Assembly (NCBI RefSeq): GCF_900156465.1
Contig: NZ_LT707064.1
Coordinates: 2,136,001-2,200,000, forward strand
Reading direction: 5' to 3'
Length of the DNA stretch: 64,000 nucleotides
From: Pseudomonas sp. 7SR1
GTDB lineage: Bacteria > Pseudomonadota > Gammaproteobacteria > Pseudomonadales > Pseudomonadaceae
Below the pieces are notes generated by a model. That model was given only the letters and a program-made list of their open reading frames with translations. It had not been told where the DNA came from and did not search any database. The position numbers and the translations under genes are program-made. Shown piece by piece: positions 52,372-61,759 of the stretch (position 1 is its first letter; every line of letters starts with the position of its first letter).

Positions 52372-53067
52372 ATGGCTCCGGTGATCGCCCTGACCGTTGA
52401 AGCCGGTCTCCAAGCCGAGCAGGACTTGTTGGCCAGTGTCTGTGCCGGCGATGCCGAGTTCGGCCTGCTGTTCTGGCGGCCCAGCGACCGCGCGTTGGTC
52501 ATGCCGCGCCGTCTGGCCCGCTTGTCGGGATTCGAGTACGCCTGTGAGGTCTCGGCTGCCAGTGGCTGGCCGGTGCTGCTGCGCGAAACCGGGGGCGAAC
52601 CGGTGCCGCAGTCGGCCGCTACCGTCAATATCGCCCTGGTTTATGCACCTCCACGTAGCGAGGGCGATCATGGCCGGATCGAAACTGCCTATCGTCGGTT
52701 GTGTGATCCCATTTGCCAGTTGTTGGACGAACTGGGCGGAGTGGCATCGCTAGGGGAGGTGGACGGGGCGTTTTGCGACGGTCGGTTCAACGTCAATCTC
52801 GACGGCCGTAAAATGGTTGGCACCGCTCAACGCTGGCGCCAGAGCAAGGGCGGACAGCGCCCCGTAGGCCTGGTACACGGGGCGTTGCTAGTGGATAACG
52901 AGCGCGAATCGATGGTTGCCGCGGTCAACCGCTTCAATGAAGCCTGCGGCCTGGAACAACGGGTACGGGCTGAGAGCCACATCGCCCTGCATGAAAAATT
53001 TTCCGACCCTCACGCGCTGGAGCGGCTTGAGGCGCTTTATCGGAATCTGGCGGACGAGCTGTTCTAG
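52372..53067 (+). CDS. Lipoate-protein ligase/octanoyltransferase family protein (BPL/LplA/LipB fold)
   Basis: 231 residues. Shows the two hallmarks of LplA-type enzymes: a RxTGGxPVPQ segment ([20 protein letters not shown]) and the lysine-containing motif [11 protein letters not shown] followed by HGALLVDN. It is shorter than bona fide LplA, with no clear adenylate-accepting C-terminal domain, so octanoyl/lipoyl transfer by a LipM/LipL-like mechanism or degenerate function are alternatives. ATG 52372 lies 4 bases after trpC; a TTG start 12 bases earlier would overlap trpC. Co-transcription with trpGDC is likely. Its stop shares a CTAG with that of vfr on the other strand. Confidence 0.75.
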   Translation: MAPVIALTVEAGLQAEQDLLASVCAGDAEFGLLFWRPSDRALVMPRRLARLSGFEYACEVSAASGWPVLLRETGGEPVPQSAATVNIALVYAPPRSEGDHGRIETAYRRLCDPICQLLDELGGVASLGEVDGAFCDGRFNVNLDGRKMVGTAQRWRQSKGGQRPVGLVHGALLVDNERESMVAAVNRFNEACGLEQRVRAESHIALHEKFSDPHALERLEALYRNLADELF

Positions 53068-53708
53068 CGCGTACCGAACACCACCATTGTCTTGCCTTTC
53101 ACGCTTACCAGGTTGCGCTCTTCAAGGTCCTTGAGTACGCGACCGACCATTTCCCTCGAACACCCTACAATTCGACCGATCTCTTGCCGGGTTACCTTTA
53201 TCTGCATGCCGTCCGGGTGCGTCATCGCATCGGGTTGCTTGCACAGATCCAGCAGGCAGCGGGCGACCCGACCGGTCACGTCAAAGAAGGCGAGGTCACC
53301 CACTTTGCGAGTGGTATTGCGCAAGCGCTGGGCGATCTGACCGCCGAGGACATAAAGAATGTCCGGATCCTGGAGGGACAACTCCCGGAATTTGCTGTAG
53401 CTGATTTCCGCAACTTCGCATTCGATCTTGGTCCGCACCCAGGCGCTGCGTTCCTGCTCCTTGCCCGCCTGTTCGAATAATCCCAGCTCACCGAAGAAGT
53501 CCCCTGAGTTGAGATAGGCGATGATCATTTCTCGCCCATCCTCATCCTCGATCAGGATAGTGACCGACCCCTTGATAATGAAAAACAGCGTATCGGAGCG
53601 ATCACCGGCACAGATGATGTTGTGTTTGGCCGGGTAGCGGCGACGCTGGCAATGCATCAAGAGTTTGTCGAGATTCTTGATCTTGGACGTGGGAGTAATG
53701 GCAACCAT
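53064..53708 (-). CDS. vfr: cAMP-responsive regulator Vfr (CRP family)
   Basis: 214 residues. N-terminal cyclic-nucleotide-binding beta-roll with phosphate cassette FFGELGLFE...ERSAWVRT, a central dimer helix, and a C-terminal helix-turn-helix [20 protein letters not shown]. Closely similar to P. aeruginosa Vfr, a global virulence and motility regulator also found 3' of trpGDC. In environmental Pseudomonas the orthologue controls fewer, often dipeptide- and nucleotide-related, genes. The upstream 246 bases hold repeats listed separately. Confidence 0.95.
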   Translation of the reverse strand: MVAITPTSKIKNLDKLLMHCQRRRYPAKHNIICAGDRSDTLFFIIKGSVTILIEDEDGREMIIAYLNSGDFFGELGLFEQAGKEQERSAWVRTKIECEVAEISYSKFRELSLQDPDILYVLGGQIAQRLRNTTRKVGDLAFFDVTGRVARCLLDLCKQPDAMTHPDGMQIKVTRQEIGRIVGCSREMVGRVLKDLEERNLVSVKGKTMVVFGTR

Positions 53709-53779
53709 GGTTGTATCCCGAAAGACGGCGCAGTGTGTGTTGGTTTGGTTTTTTTATGGATACGAATAGCTATCGCTAA

Positions 53780-53926
53780 AAGCTGGCGATACGCCAGCGA
53801 ATGGTCGCCAGCTTAACAGAGCTCTCTAGATTGATTCGAGAATTTACCTAGTGCCCTGGTTCGCAGGGGCTTTGCCGGCATCGCACGTTGGAGACTGTCG
53901 TGGGGAGCGCTGTGCTAAGCTGGCGA
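53780..53926. repeat. Three copies of a 10-mer in the vfr-osmC intergenic region
   Basis: AAGCTGGCGA occurs at 53780-53789 and 53917-53926 on the plus strand and at 53805-53814 on the minus strand. The first is part of a perfect hairpin GCTGGCG-ATA-CGCCAGC (53782-53798). The set lies between the divergent vfr and osmC-like genes, the expected place for regulator sites. It does not resemble the CRP/Vfr consensus as I know it. Confidence 0.55.
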
Positions 53927-53954
53927 CCCTTTTTTAGACAGTGGAGTCTTGGCG

Positions 53955-54377
53955 ATGAAGGCACGCATCCAATGGGCTGGCGAAGCCATGTTCCTCGGTG
54001 AGTCGGGCAGCGGCCACGTGGTCGTGATGGATGGTCCGCCCGATGCCGGTGGTCGAAACCTGGGTGTCCGGCCCATGGAAATGCTCCTGCTGGGCGTGGG
54101 TGGTTGCAGTAACTTCGATGTGGTCAGCATTCTCAAGAAGTCTCGCCAGGCTGTCGAAAGTTGCGAGGCCTTTCTGGAGGCGGAACGTGCCACTGAAGAT
54201 CCGAAGGTGTTCACCAAGATCCACATGCATTTCGTGGTCAAGGGGCGTGCCCTGAAGGAAGCCCAGGTCAAGCGAGCCATCGAGCTGTCCGCCGAAAAAT
54301 ACTGCTCGGCGTCCATCATGTTGGGCGCAGCGGGCGTTGAGATCACCCACGACTATGAAATCATCGAGTTGGGTTGA
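53955..54377 (+). CDS. OsmC family peroxiredoxin-like protein
   Basis: 140 residues of the OsmC/Ohr superfamily (YhfA-like subgroup). A single conserved Cys lies in GVGGCSNFDVVSIL near residue 54 and a second in EKYCSASIML near 117, the usual pair for thiol-based hydroperoxide reduction. ATG 53955 is favoured over TTG 53949 because GGAG is 8 bases upstream. YhfA-type genes lie beside crp in E. coli, which parallels this vfr neighbour. Ends at a bidirectional terminator. Confidence 0.87.
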   Translation: MKARIQWAGEAMFLGESGSGHVVVMDGPPDAGGRNLGVRPMEMLLLGVGGCSNFDVVSILKKSRQAVESCEAFLEAERATEDPKVFTKIHMHFVVKGRALKEAQVKRAIELSAEKYCSASIMLGAAGVEITHDYEIIELG

Positions 54378-54412
54378 GGCGGTACGCAACATGCCGTGTT
54401 CAGGCTCCTGAT

Positions 54413-54452
54413 AAAAAAGGCGACTGCCCTGTCCGGGTAGTCGCCTTTTTTT
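54413..54452. terminator. Bidirectional terminator between osmC-like gene and coq7
   Basis: AAAAAAGGCGACT...AGTCGCCTTTTTT stem with additional CCC/GGG pairing around the loop. T tracts lie on both sides, so it works for the osmC-like gene (plus) and coq7 (minus), which converge here. Confidence 0.95.
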
Positions 54453-54486
54453 GATGGCCTGCCTGGTCTGAAAAGGGACGCTGTGA

Positions 54487-55134
54487 TCAGATCCGATAAG
54501 TACTCTTGGTCATGACCTTGGCCAGCAGGCTCATGCCGAACTTTACCGGTGCCGGGAATCGGAAACCGCCGGCCTCGATGGCGCTTTCGGCATGGTGTTC
54601 TTCATCCTCGCGCATCTGCTCCAGGATCGCCCGGGACTTTCCATCCTCGGCGGGCAGTTGTTCGAGATGCTCGTTCAGATGTTTGCACACCTGATGTTCT
54701 GTCGCCGCAACGAAACCGAGGCTGACCTTGTCACTGATCAGTCCGGCTACTGCGCCTATTCCAAATGACATACCGTAGAACAGTGGATTCAACACGCTGG
54801 TATGGCTGCCCAACTGGCGAATGCGCTGTTCGCACCAGACCAGATGATCGATTTCTTCCTCGGCCGCATGCTCCATCGCCTCGCGCACCTGGGGCAATTT
54901 CGCTGTCAGGGCCTGGCCTTGGTACAACGCCTGGGCACAGACCTCTCCCGTGTGATTGATGCGCATCAACCCGGCAACGTGGCGGGCCTGCTCGTCACTC
55001 AGTTGCGCGTCCGGCTGCACGATCGCCGGTGATGGGCGGTATGGCTGGCCACTGAAGGGCAGCAGCGTGCGCATCGCGGTATCGGCTTGCAGCAGCAGCC
55101 GGTCTATCGGCGAGTAGTGACGTTGGGTGGTCAT
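54487..55134 (-). CDS. coq7: 2-polyprenyl-3-methyl-6-methoxy-1,4-benzoquinone monooxygenase
   Basis: Di-iron hydroxylase that adds the last ring hydroxyl in ubiquinone synthesis, replacing the UbiF flavoprotein of E. coli. 215 residues with the ferritin-like ligands in [33 protein letters not shown] and [20 protein letters not shown] 55134 follows a perfect GGAGG; an earlier in-frame start lacks one. Confidence 0.95.
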   Translation of the reverse strand: MTTQRHYSPIDRLLLQADTAMRTLLPFSGQPYRPSPAIVQPDAQLSDEQARHVAGLMRINHTGEVCAQALYQGQALTAKLPQVREAMEHAAEEEIDHLVWCEQRIRQLGSHTSVLNPLFYGMSFGIGAVAGLISDKVSLGFVAATEHQVCKHLNEHLEQLPAEDGKSRAILEQMREDEEHHAESAIEAGGFRFPAPVKFGMSLLAKVMTKSTYRI

Positions 55135-55207
55135 GCTTACCTCCGGAAGAATCATGGCGACCAGTTTAACCCAACCGGTCGCTCAGGATTTGCGTTGAGT
55201 CAGGGTA

Positions 55208-55546
55208 TCAACCCGGTGGCCAGTTCATCTGGCGCTGTCCCAGCACATGCATATGGATGTGATAGACGGTCTGCCCACCGAGTTCATTGCAATTCATCAC
55301 AACGCGGAAACCTTCCTCGCACCCCAGTTCAAGCGCCAGGCGCTGGGCAGTGAACAGAATGTGCCCGGCCAGTCCTTTGTCTTCTTCGGTCAGGTCATTG
55401 AGAGTGCGGATCGGTTTCTTTGGAATGACCAGGAAATGCACCGGTGCCTGGGGGGCGATGTCATGGAAGGCCAGGACCTGGTCATCCTCGTAAATGATCT
55501 TGGCCGGGATTTCCCGGTTGATGATCTTGGAAAACAGAGTATCCAA
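55208..55546 (-). CDS. Histidine triad (HIT) nucleotide-binding protein
   Basis: 112-residue HinT-type purine nucleoside phosphoramidase. N-terminal DTLFSKIINREIPAKIIYED, active-site triad YHIHMHVLGQRQM with the catalytic middle His. Full length. Role in vivo is poorly defined; hydrolyses AMP-lysine-type adducts in relatives. Confidence 0.93.
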   Translation of the reverse strand: MDTLFSKIINREIPAKIIYEDDQVLAFHDIAPQAPVHFLVIPKKPIRTLNDLTEEDKGLAGHILFTAQRLALELGCEEGFRVVMNCNELGGQTVYHIHMHVLGQRQMNWPPG

Positions 55547-55625
55547 AGTCGTTTCTCCCTTGGGGTCGTGGAACGCGAGTGTACCGAAGGTTCGGCTGGC
55601 GGGGCCGGCTTCACTTCAAATTTCA

Positions 55626-56414
55626 TCAGCGGGGGCAGTAGGCCTTGTTGATCATGCCTGCGAGTGTCCTGACCAGCCAACGTGGTCCCAGCCGTGGCAA
55701 CCTGGCCAGCCAGCGATTGCGTCGCCCCGGAATGATGATGGCCCGGTTCTTGTCCAGGGCGCGTACGGTATACAGCGCAACCTCCTCGGGGCTCATCAGT
55801 AGCTGACTGTCGATGAGTTTCCGTTCGTCCAGTTGTGCTCGGGCAAAAAAGTCGGTCCGGGTCGGCCCGGGGCACAGCACCGAGACCTTGATGGCGCATT
55901 TCTTCAGTTCGACCCGTAGGGCTTCCGAGAAGTGCAGGACATAGGCTTTGCTGGCGTAATAGGTGCTCATCCAAGGGCCGGGTTGGAACGCCGCGATAGA
56001 GGCAACGTTGAGGATCTGTCCGCCACCATGCAGGGCCATGCTATTGCCAACGGCATGACAAAGGCGTGTCAGGGCGAGGATGTTGACTTCGATCAGGTCT
56101 TGTTCAGTCATCCAGTCCTGACCCAGGAATGGGCCGCAGGTGCCTATGCCGGCGCAGTTGACCAGCAGATCGATCTGCCGTTCACCTTCTTCCAGCTCCA
56201 GCAGAAACCCTGACAATCTCAGTGGCTCCCCCAGATCGCACGCGCGGAACAGGACCTCCACCCCGAACCGCTGAGTCAGTTCTATTGCGATACTTTCCAG
56301 CCGATCACGCTGGCGCGCTACCAGTATCAGGTTGCGGCCTCGCCGGGCCAGGGCTTCGGCCATGGCCAGGCCGATGCCGCTGGAGGCACCGGTGATCAGA
56401 GCGTAACGGGTCAT
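55626..56414 (-). CDS. Short-chain dehydrogenase/reductase
   Basis: 262 residues. NAD(P)-binding TGASSGIGLAMAEAL near residue 10, NCAGIGTCGPF near 85, catalytic Ser (VASIAAFQPG) and Tyr-x-x-x-Lys (YYASKAYVL) near 150. Resembles the DltE/YdfG-type group used in many lipids and ketone reductions, so substrate is open. ATG 56414 with GGAG upstream; an in-frame ATG four codons earlier lacks spacing. The C-terminal tail after about 225 is basic and hydrophobic, possibly membrane-associating. Confidence 0.87.
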   Translation of the reverse strand: MTRYALITGASSGIGLAMAEALARRGRNLILVARQRDRLESIAIELTQRFGVEVLFRACDLGEPLRLSGFLLELEEGERQIDLLVNCAGIGTCGPFLGQDWMTEQDLIEVNILALTRLCHAVGNSMALHGGGQILNVASIAAFQPGPWMSTYYASKAYVLHFSEALRVELKKCAIKVSVLCPGPTRTDFFARAQLDERKLIDSQLLMSPEEVALYTVRALDKNRAIIIPGRRNRWLARLPRLGPRWLVRTLAGMINKAYCPR

Positions 56415-56476
56415 GCAGTTCTCCATCGCAACGGCCCGCTACCAGTGGACTGAGCTGTCACCGGCGCGAAGCGCGC

Positions 56477-57421
56477 TTATTGTTCCTCCTCATAGTCTAC
56501 AGAAGGCTCGGCGGGTTCGGCGGCAGGTTCTGCAGCAGCGTCATCGGTGTACTCGCTGCTTTCATAGCTGCTGAGCGAACTGCTGCCGTATTGGTCCTCG
56601 ATAGCGCCGAAGACACCAGCCAGCGCAGCGAAGAAAATCAGCACGATCATCACCAGCCAGAGCGACGCCAGGACCTTGACTGCAGTGGAGTTGCGCGGCG
56701 GCGGTGGACCGTAGCGATTGGGCCCGTCGTTGCCCGGTGCGATGATGAGCACGAATGGGAAGATGCTGCCCACGAATGGGACAAGAGTGAGCAGCCACAG
56801 CCAACCGGACCAGCCCAGGTCATGCAGGCGCTGGACGTTGAACTGAATGCTGACAAAGGCAAAGCCGAGGAAAACGATCAACGCCAGCAGGCCACCAACC
56901 ACCATGGCCGCTGTTGAGGTAGACGTGAAGAACCATGCTCCGCCAATCGCAAAACCAACGCCGATGACCAGCATCATGACGAGGGTCAGGGACATGGTCC
57001 AGGCGAGGTATCGCAGCCGTCCGATGCGACCATCGAAGCTGAACGGCTTGAGCGGGCCGAACTCGGCAACGGCCTCTCCAACCTGTGCCCGTGGTGGCGC
57101 ATAGGGAGAGGCAGGTTCGATGAGTGGCTCCTGGGGGTGCATCTGCTGGGGCGAATGCTGAACCTCGCTGAGGTTCAGTTGCAGAGAAGGCTCTGCTTCG
57201 ATGCGCGCATCGATTCCGCTTTTGTTGAGGGCTTCCAGGTATTTCTGCGCCTCGGTCTGGGACAGGTTGCTCTTGAGGGCCACCTTGTGTCCGCCGAAGA
57301 GTCGCTCAATGGCGCTGACGTCGCTCTTGAACAATTCAGCGAGATTGAGCTTGGCTGTGGTCGTATCGACGCCCGGCAGCAGGGCTCCGTCGAATACGAT
57401 GTTGAAACGGGGTTCGCTCAT
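56477..57421 (-). CDS. DUF805 membrane protein with N-terminal soluble module
   Basis: 314 residues. Residues 1-80 form a compact soluble module (FNIVFDGALLPGVDTTTAKL, NLAELFKSDVSAIERLFGGH, KYLEALNKSGIDARIE) seen in front of several bacterial membrane proteins. Residues 125-265 are the DUF805 domain with about four helices and the conserved FDGRIGRLRYLAW start and RLHDLGWSGWLWLL. The C-terminal 40 residues are an acidic low-complexity tail (Ala/Glu/Pro-rich). Function unknown. Confidence 0.85.
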   Translation of the reverse strand: MSEPRFNIVFDGALLPGVDTTTAKLNLAELFKSDVSAIERLFGGHKVALKSNLSQTEAQKYLEALNKSGIDARIEAEPSLQLNLSEVQHSPQQMHPQEPLIEPASPYAPPRAQVGEAVAEFGPLKPFSFDGRIGRLRYLAWTMSLTLVMMLVIGVGFAIGGAWFFTSTSTAAMVVGGLLALIVFLGFAFVSIQFNVQRLHDLGWSGWLWLLTLVPFVGSIFPFVLIIAPGNDGPNRYGPPPPRNSTAVKVLASLWLVMIVLIFFAALAGVFGAIEDQYGSSSLSSYESSEYTDDAAAEPAAEPAEPSVDYEEEQ

Positions 57422-57475
57422 TGCCGGGCATCCTTGTCATTCAAGTTTTAGTGTTTGTGTCGTGATCAGTTTGTT

Positions 57476-58444
57476 TCAGCGGGGCCACTGGCCGCCAAGC
57501 TGTACCACCCGGGCCTGTGCCTGGCGATATTCTTCATCCAGGCGCTTGACCAATTGATCGACGCTTGGCAAGTCATGAATCTCACCCACGCCCTGGCCAG
57601 CGGACCATACGGTTTTCCAGGCCTTGGCTTCATCGTTGAGCGGTTTGAGCTTCGAGCCGAAATCCACCTCGCCCTTGCGTTGCAGAGCGGCCAGATCGAA
57701 ACCGGCCTTCTCCAGGCTTTGCCGCATGAAGCTTGCGGGTACGCCGGAAACTGCGGGAGTATGCACGATGTCTGCAGCCCGGGATGTGAGCAACATCTCC
57801 TTATAGGCGTCAGGCGCATGACTTTCAGTCGTACCGATAAAACGTGTTCCGAAGTAGGCCAGATCCGCGCCCAGCAATTGAGCGGCCAGAATCTCATGAC
57901 CATGGTTCAGGCACCCCGCAAGCAGCAGGGTCTTGTCGAAGAACTGCCGGATTTCGGCGACCAGCGCAAACGGGCTCCAGGTTCCGGCGTGCCCTCCGGC
58001 CCCCGCAGCCACGGCGATCAGTCCATCGACACCGGCTTCGGCTGCTTTCTCGGCATGACGACGTGTGGTCACGTCATGAAATACCAGGCCTCCATAGCCA
58101 TGGACCGCGTCCACCAGCTCTTTCACCGCACCGAGACTGGTGATGACGATCGGCACCTGGTGTTCGATGCAGATCGCCAGGTCGGCCTCGAGCCTCGGGT
58201 TGCTCTGATGGACGATCAGGTTGACCGCGTAAGGGGCAGGGTTCTCCATCCTTGCCAGGCCCGCTTCTATTTCCTCCAGCCAGGCCTTGAAGCCACTGCT
58301 CTCACGCTGATTCAGCGCGGGGAAGCTGCCGACGATACCGTTGCGACAGCAGGCCAGTACCAGCTGTGGGTTGGAGATCAGGAACATTGGCGCCGCCACT
58401 ACAGGCAGGTGCAGGCGTTGTTCAAGCAGAGCGGGTAGCGACAT
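57476..58444 (-). CDS. Nitronate monooxygenase-family FMN enzyme
   Basis: 322-residue TIM barrel. N-terminal LHLPVVAAPMFLISNPQLVL (FMN-phosphate region), catalytic-type His in AGAGGHAGTWSPF near 150 and a C-terminal FGTRFIGTTESHA segment. This is the family formerly annotated as 2-nitropropane dioxygenase; class I members oxidise propionate 3-nitronate. Other FMN TIM barrels, such as enoyl reductases of the FabK type, share the motifs, so the precise substrate is tentative. Confidence 0.84.
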   Translation of the reverse strand: MSLPALLEQRLHLPVVAAPMFLISNPQLVLACCRNGIVGSFPALNQRESSGFKAWLEEIEAGLARMENPAPYAVNLIVHQSNPRLEADLAICIEHQVPIVITSLGAVKELVDAVHGYGGLVFHDVTTRRHAEKAAEAGVDGLIAVAAGAGGHAGTWSPFALVAEIRQFFDKTLLLAGCLNHGHEILAAQLLGADLAYFGTRFIGTTESHAPDAYKEMLLTSRAADIVHTPAVSGVPASFMRQSLEKAGFDLAALQRKGEVDFGSKLKPLNDEAKAWKTVWSAGQGVGEIHDLPSVDQLVKRLDEEYRQAQARVVQLGGQWPR

Positions 58445-58480
58445 CTGGAAGTACCCCGGATAAGAAGCATCGATTGAAAG

Positions 58481-58912
58481 TTAGAACGGCCGAACCACGA
58501 CCAGAATTACGATAGCCAGCAATATCAGAACCGGCACTTCATTGAACCAGCGATAAAAGACATGGCTGCGGGTGTTTTCGCCACGGGCGAAACGCTTCAG
58601 CTGGGCGCCGCACATATGGTGATAGCCAATCAGCAATACCACCAGTGTCAGCTTGGCATGCATCCAGCCGCCTTGGGTGAAATAGGCGCTGGCGTTGAGG
58701 CTGAGCAGCCAGATGCCGAACACCAGGGTCGCGATCATCGCGGGTCCCATGATGCCGCGATACAACTTGCGCTCCATGACGCTGAAGCGCTCCTTGCTGA
58801 TGTTGTCTTCGCTCTGAGCGTGATAGACAAACAGGCGAGGCAGGTAGAACAGGCCGGCGAACCAGCAGACCATGCTGACGATATGAAGCGCTTTGAGCCA
58901 AAGATAGAGCAT
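58481..58912 (-). CDS. hemJ: Protoporphyrinogen IX oxidase HemJ
   Basis: 143-residue inner-membrane protein with four helices that oxidises protoporphyrinogen IX in haem synthesis; a haem-bound family (UPF0093). Conserved His10 in [20 protein letters not shown] and the Lys near residue 80 in the helix [15 protein letters not shown] are the ligand-region residues. ATG 58912 matches the family start; the frame stays open for 26 codons upstream without a ribosome site. Confidence 0.88.
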   Translation of the reverse strand: MLYLWLKALHIVSMVCWFAGLFYLPRLFVYHAQSEDNISKERFSVMERKLYRGIMGPAMIATLVFGIWLLSLNASAYFTQGGWMHAKLTLVVLLIGYHHMCGAQLKRFARGENTRSHVFYRWFNEVPVLILLAIVILVVVRPF

Positions 58913-59044
58913 TTTCTCGATTCCCAGATTCACGGTAGCCCGATAGTAGAGGTTAGAGCCGCCACACGTCACCTTGGCGGTTGTCGCCACGCCGCGCCGC
59001 CCCTATCATCGACGGTTTTCCAGTGGTTCGTTGAGGGCAGGTTT

Positions 59045-60079
59045 ATGGTCAAGGTCGGTATCGTCGGCGGCACGGGTTACACCGGTGTCGAACTGCTGCG
59101 TCTGTTGGCACAACATCCGCAGGCTGAGGTGGTGGTCATCACCTCCCGATCCGAGGCGGGCCTGGCCGTGGCCGATATGTACCCGAACCTGCGAGGTCAT
59201 TACGATGGCCTGGCATTCAGCGTTCCCGACATCAAGACGCTGGGCGCCTGCGATGTGGTGTTCTTCGCCACGCCCCATGGCGTCGCCCATGCCCTGGCGG
59301 GCGAATTGCTGGCCGCCGGAACCAAGGTTATCGACCTGTCAGCTGACTTCCGCTTGCAGAATGCGGATGAATGGGCCAAGTGGTACGGCCAGCCTCACGG
59401 CGCGCCAGAGTTGCTGGACGAAGCGGTCTACGGACTACCAGAAGTCAATCGCGAAAAAATCAGGCAAGCACGGCTGATCGCGGTCCCGGGATGTTATCCG
59501 ACTGCGACGCAATTGGGTTTCCTGCCGTTGCTCGAAGCCGGTCTGGCGGACGCTTCGCGTCTGATCGCTGACTGTAAGTCCGGTATCAGTGGCGCAGGTC
59601 GTGGCGCCAGCGTCGGCTCGTTGTATAGCGAGACGTCGGAGAGCTTCAAGGCGTATGCCGTGAAAGGGCACCGTCACCTGCCGGAAATTCGCCAAGGGTT
59701 GCGCCGGGCTGCAGGCAAGGAGGTCGGCCTTACATTCGTGCCGCATCTGACGCCCATGATCCGTGGTATTCATTCCACGCTCTATGCCACTGTGACCGAT
59801 CGCTCCGTGGACCTGCAGGCATTGTTCGAAAAGCGCTATGCCGACGAACCGTTCGTCGATGTGATGCCAGCTGGCAGTCACCCAGAAACTCGTAGCGTGC
59901 GGGGGGCAAACGTCTGCCGGATCGCCGTGCATCGTCCACAGGATGGCGATCTGGTCGTGGTGTTGTCGGTCATCGATAACCTGGTCAAGGGGGCTTCGGG
60001 GCAGGCAGTGCAGAACATGAACATTCTGTTTGGGCTGGATGAGCGACTGGGCCTTTCCCATGCGGGCATGTTGCCCTGA
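59045..60079 (+). CDS. argC: N-acetyl-gamma-glutamyl-phosphate reductase
   Basis: Third step of arginine synthesis: NADPH-dependent reduction of N-acetylglutamyl phosphate. 344 residues: [18 protein letters not shown] (NADPH binding), SADFRL, catalytic Cys in [13 protein letters not shown] near 148 and [16 protein letters not shown] 59045 chosen by homology; the open frame to the left is a shadow of hemJ. Divergent from hemJ and followed by erpA. Confidence 0.97.
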   Translation: MVKVGIVGGTGYTGVELLRLLAQHPQAEVVVITSRSEAGLAVADMYPNLRGHYDGLAFSVPDIKTLGACDVVFFATPHGVAHALAGELLAAGTKVIDLSADFRLQNADEWAKWYGQPHGAPELLDEAVYGLPEVNREKIRQARLIAVPGCYPTATQLGFLPLLEAGLADASRLIADCKSGISGAGRGASVGSLYSETSESFKAYAVKGHRHLPEIRQGLRRAAGKEVGLTFVPHLTPMIRGIHSTLYATVTDRSVDLQALFEKRYADEPFVDVMPAGSHPETRSVRGANVCRIAVHRPQDGDLVVVLSVIDNLVKGASGQAVQNMNILFGLDERLGLSHAGMLP

Positions 60080-60159
60080 GGAGTGGTTGTCATGTGCGGC
60101 CAGCCTGGTACTCGGGCTGTCCGCTTCGACACCTGTGGCTGCCGCTGCTCTTCAAATAG

Positions 60160-60189
60160 TTGACCAGTTTTCTAGGAGAAGCGGATAAT
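60160..60189 (+). promoter_or_regulatory. Sigma-70 promoter of erpA
   Basis: TTGACC, 18-base spacer, GATAAT, ending 48 bases upstream of the erpA start; the clearest -35/-10 pair in the window. The transcribed leader contains a short palindrome GCCAT-N8-ATGGC (60194-60211). No recognisable Fur or IscR consensus was seen. Confidence 0.72.
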
Positions 60190-60237
60190 GCCTGCCATCA
60201 CGCATTATGGCGGCGTCAACGCCGGGAGATATTCAGC

Positions 60238-60588
60238 ATGAGCGTCGAAACCTTCACACCCACGGCTTTGCAGTTCACCCACGGTGCTGCGCACAAGGTG
60301 AAAAGCCTGGTCGACGAAGAGGGGAATGATCGTTTGAAGCTGCGCGTGTTCGTGACGGGCGGTGGCTGTTCAGGTTTTCAGTATGGCTTCACGTTCGATG
60401 AAGAAGTGGCTGAAGATGACACAGTCGTTGAGCGCGAAGGCGTCAGCCTGGTGGTCGACCCGATGAGCTTCCAATACCTGGCCGGTGCCGAGGTGGATTA
60501 TCAGGAAGGTCTGGAAGGCTCGCGTTTTGTGATCAAGAATCCGAACGCCACTACTACCTGTGGCTGCGGGTCATCCTTCTCGATCTGA
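60238..60588 (+). CDS. erpA: Iron-sulfur cluster insertion protein ErpA
   Basis: A-type carrier that delivers Fe-S clusters to targets such as IspG. 116 residues with the three cluster cysteines: one in [12 protein letters not shown] near 48 and two in [11 protein letters not shown] at the C terminus. ATG 60238, GGGAGA upstream. Ends at a strong bidirectional terminator shared with the converging anmK. Confidence 0.96.
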   Translation: MSVETFTPTALQFTHGAAHKVKSLVDEEGNDRLKLRVFVTGGGCSGFQYGFTFDEEVAEDDTVVEREGVSLVVDPMSFQYLAGAEVDYQEGLEGSRFVIKNPNATTTCGCGSSFSI

Positions 60589-60607
60589 TTGTCGTGACAC
60601 CTTCAGC

Positions 60608-60644
60608 AAAAAGCCGCAGAGCCTTCAAGGCACTGCGGCTTTTT
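60608..60644. terminator. Bidirectional terminator between erpA and anmK
   Basis: AAAAAGCCGCAG-A-GCC-TTCAA-GGC-A-CTGCGGCTTTTT: 12-bp plus 3-bp stem with T tracts for both the plus-strand erpA and the minus-strand anmK. Confidence 0.96.
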
Positions 60645-60664
60645 GCTGTTGGGATCAGGCTGGC

Positions 60665-61759
<1,095 letters not shown>

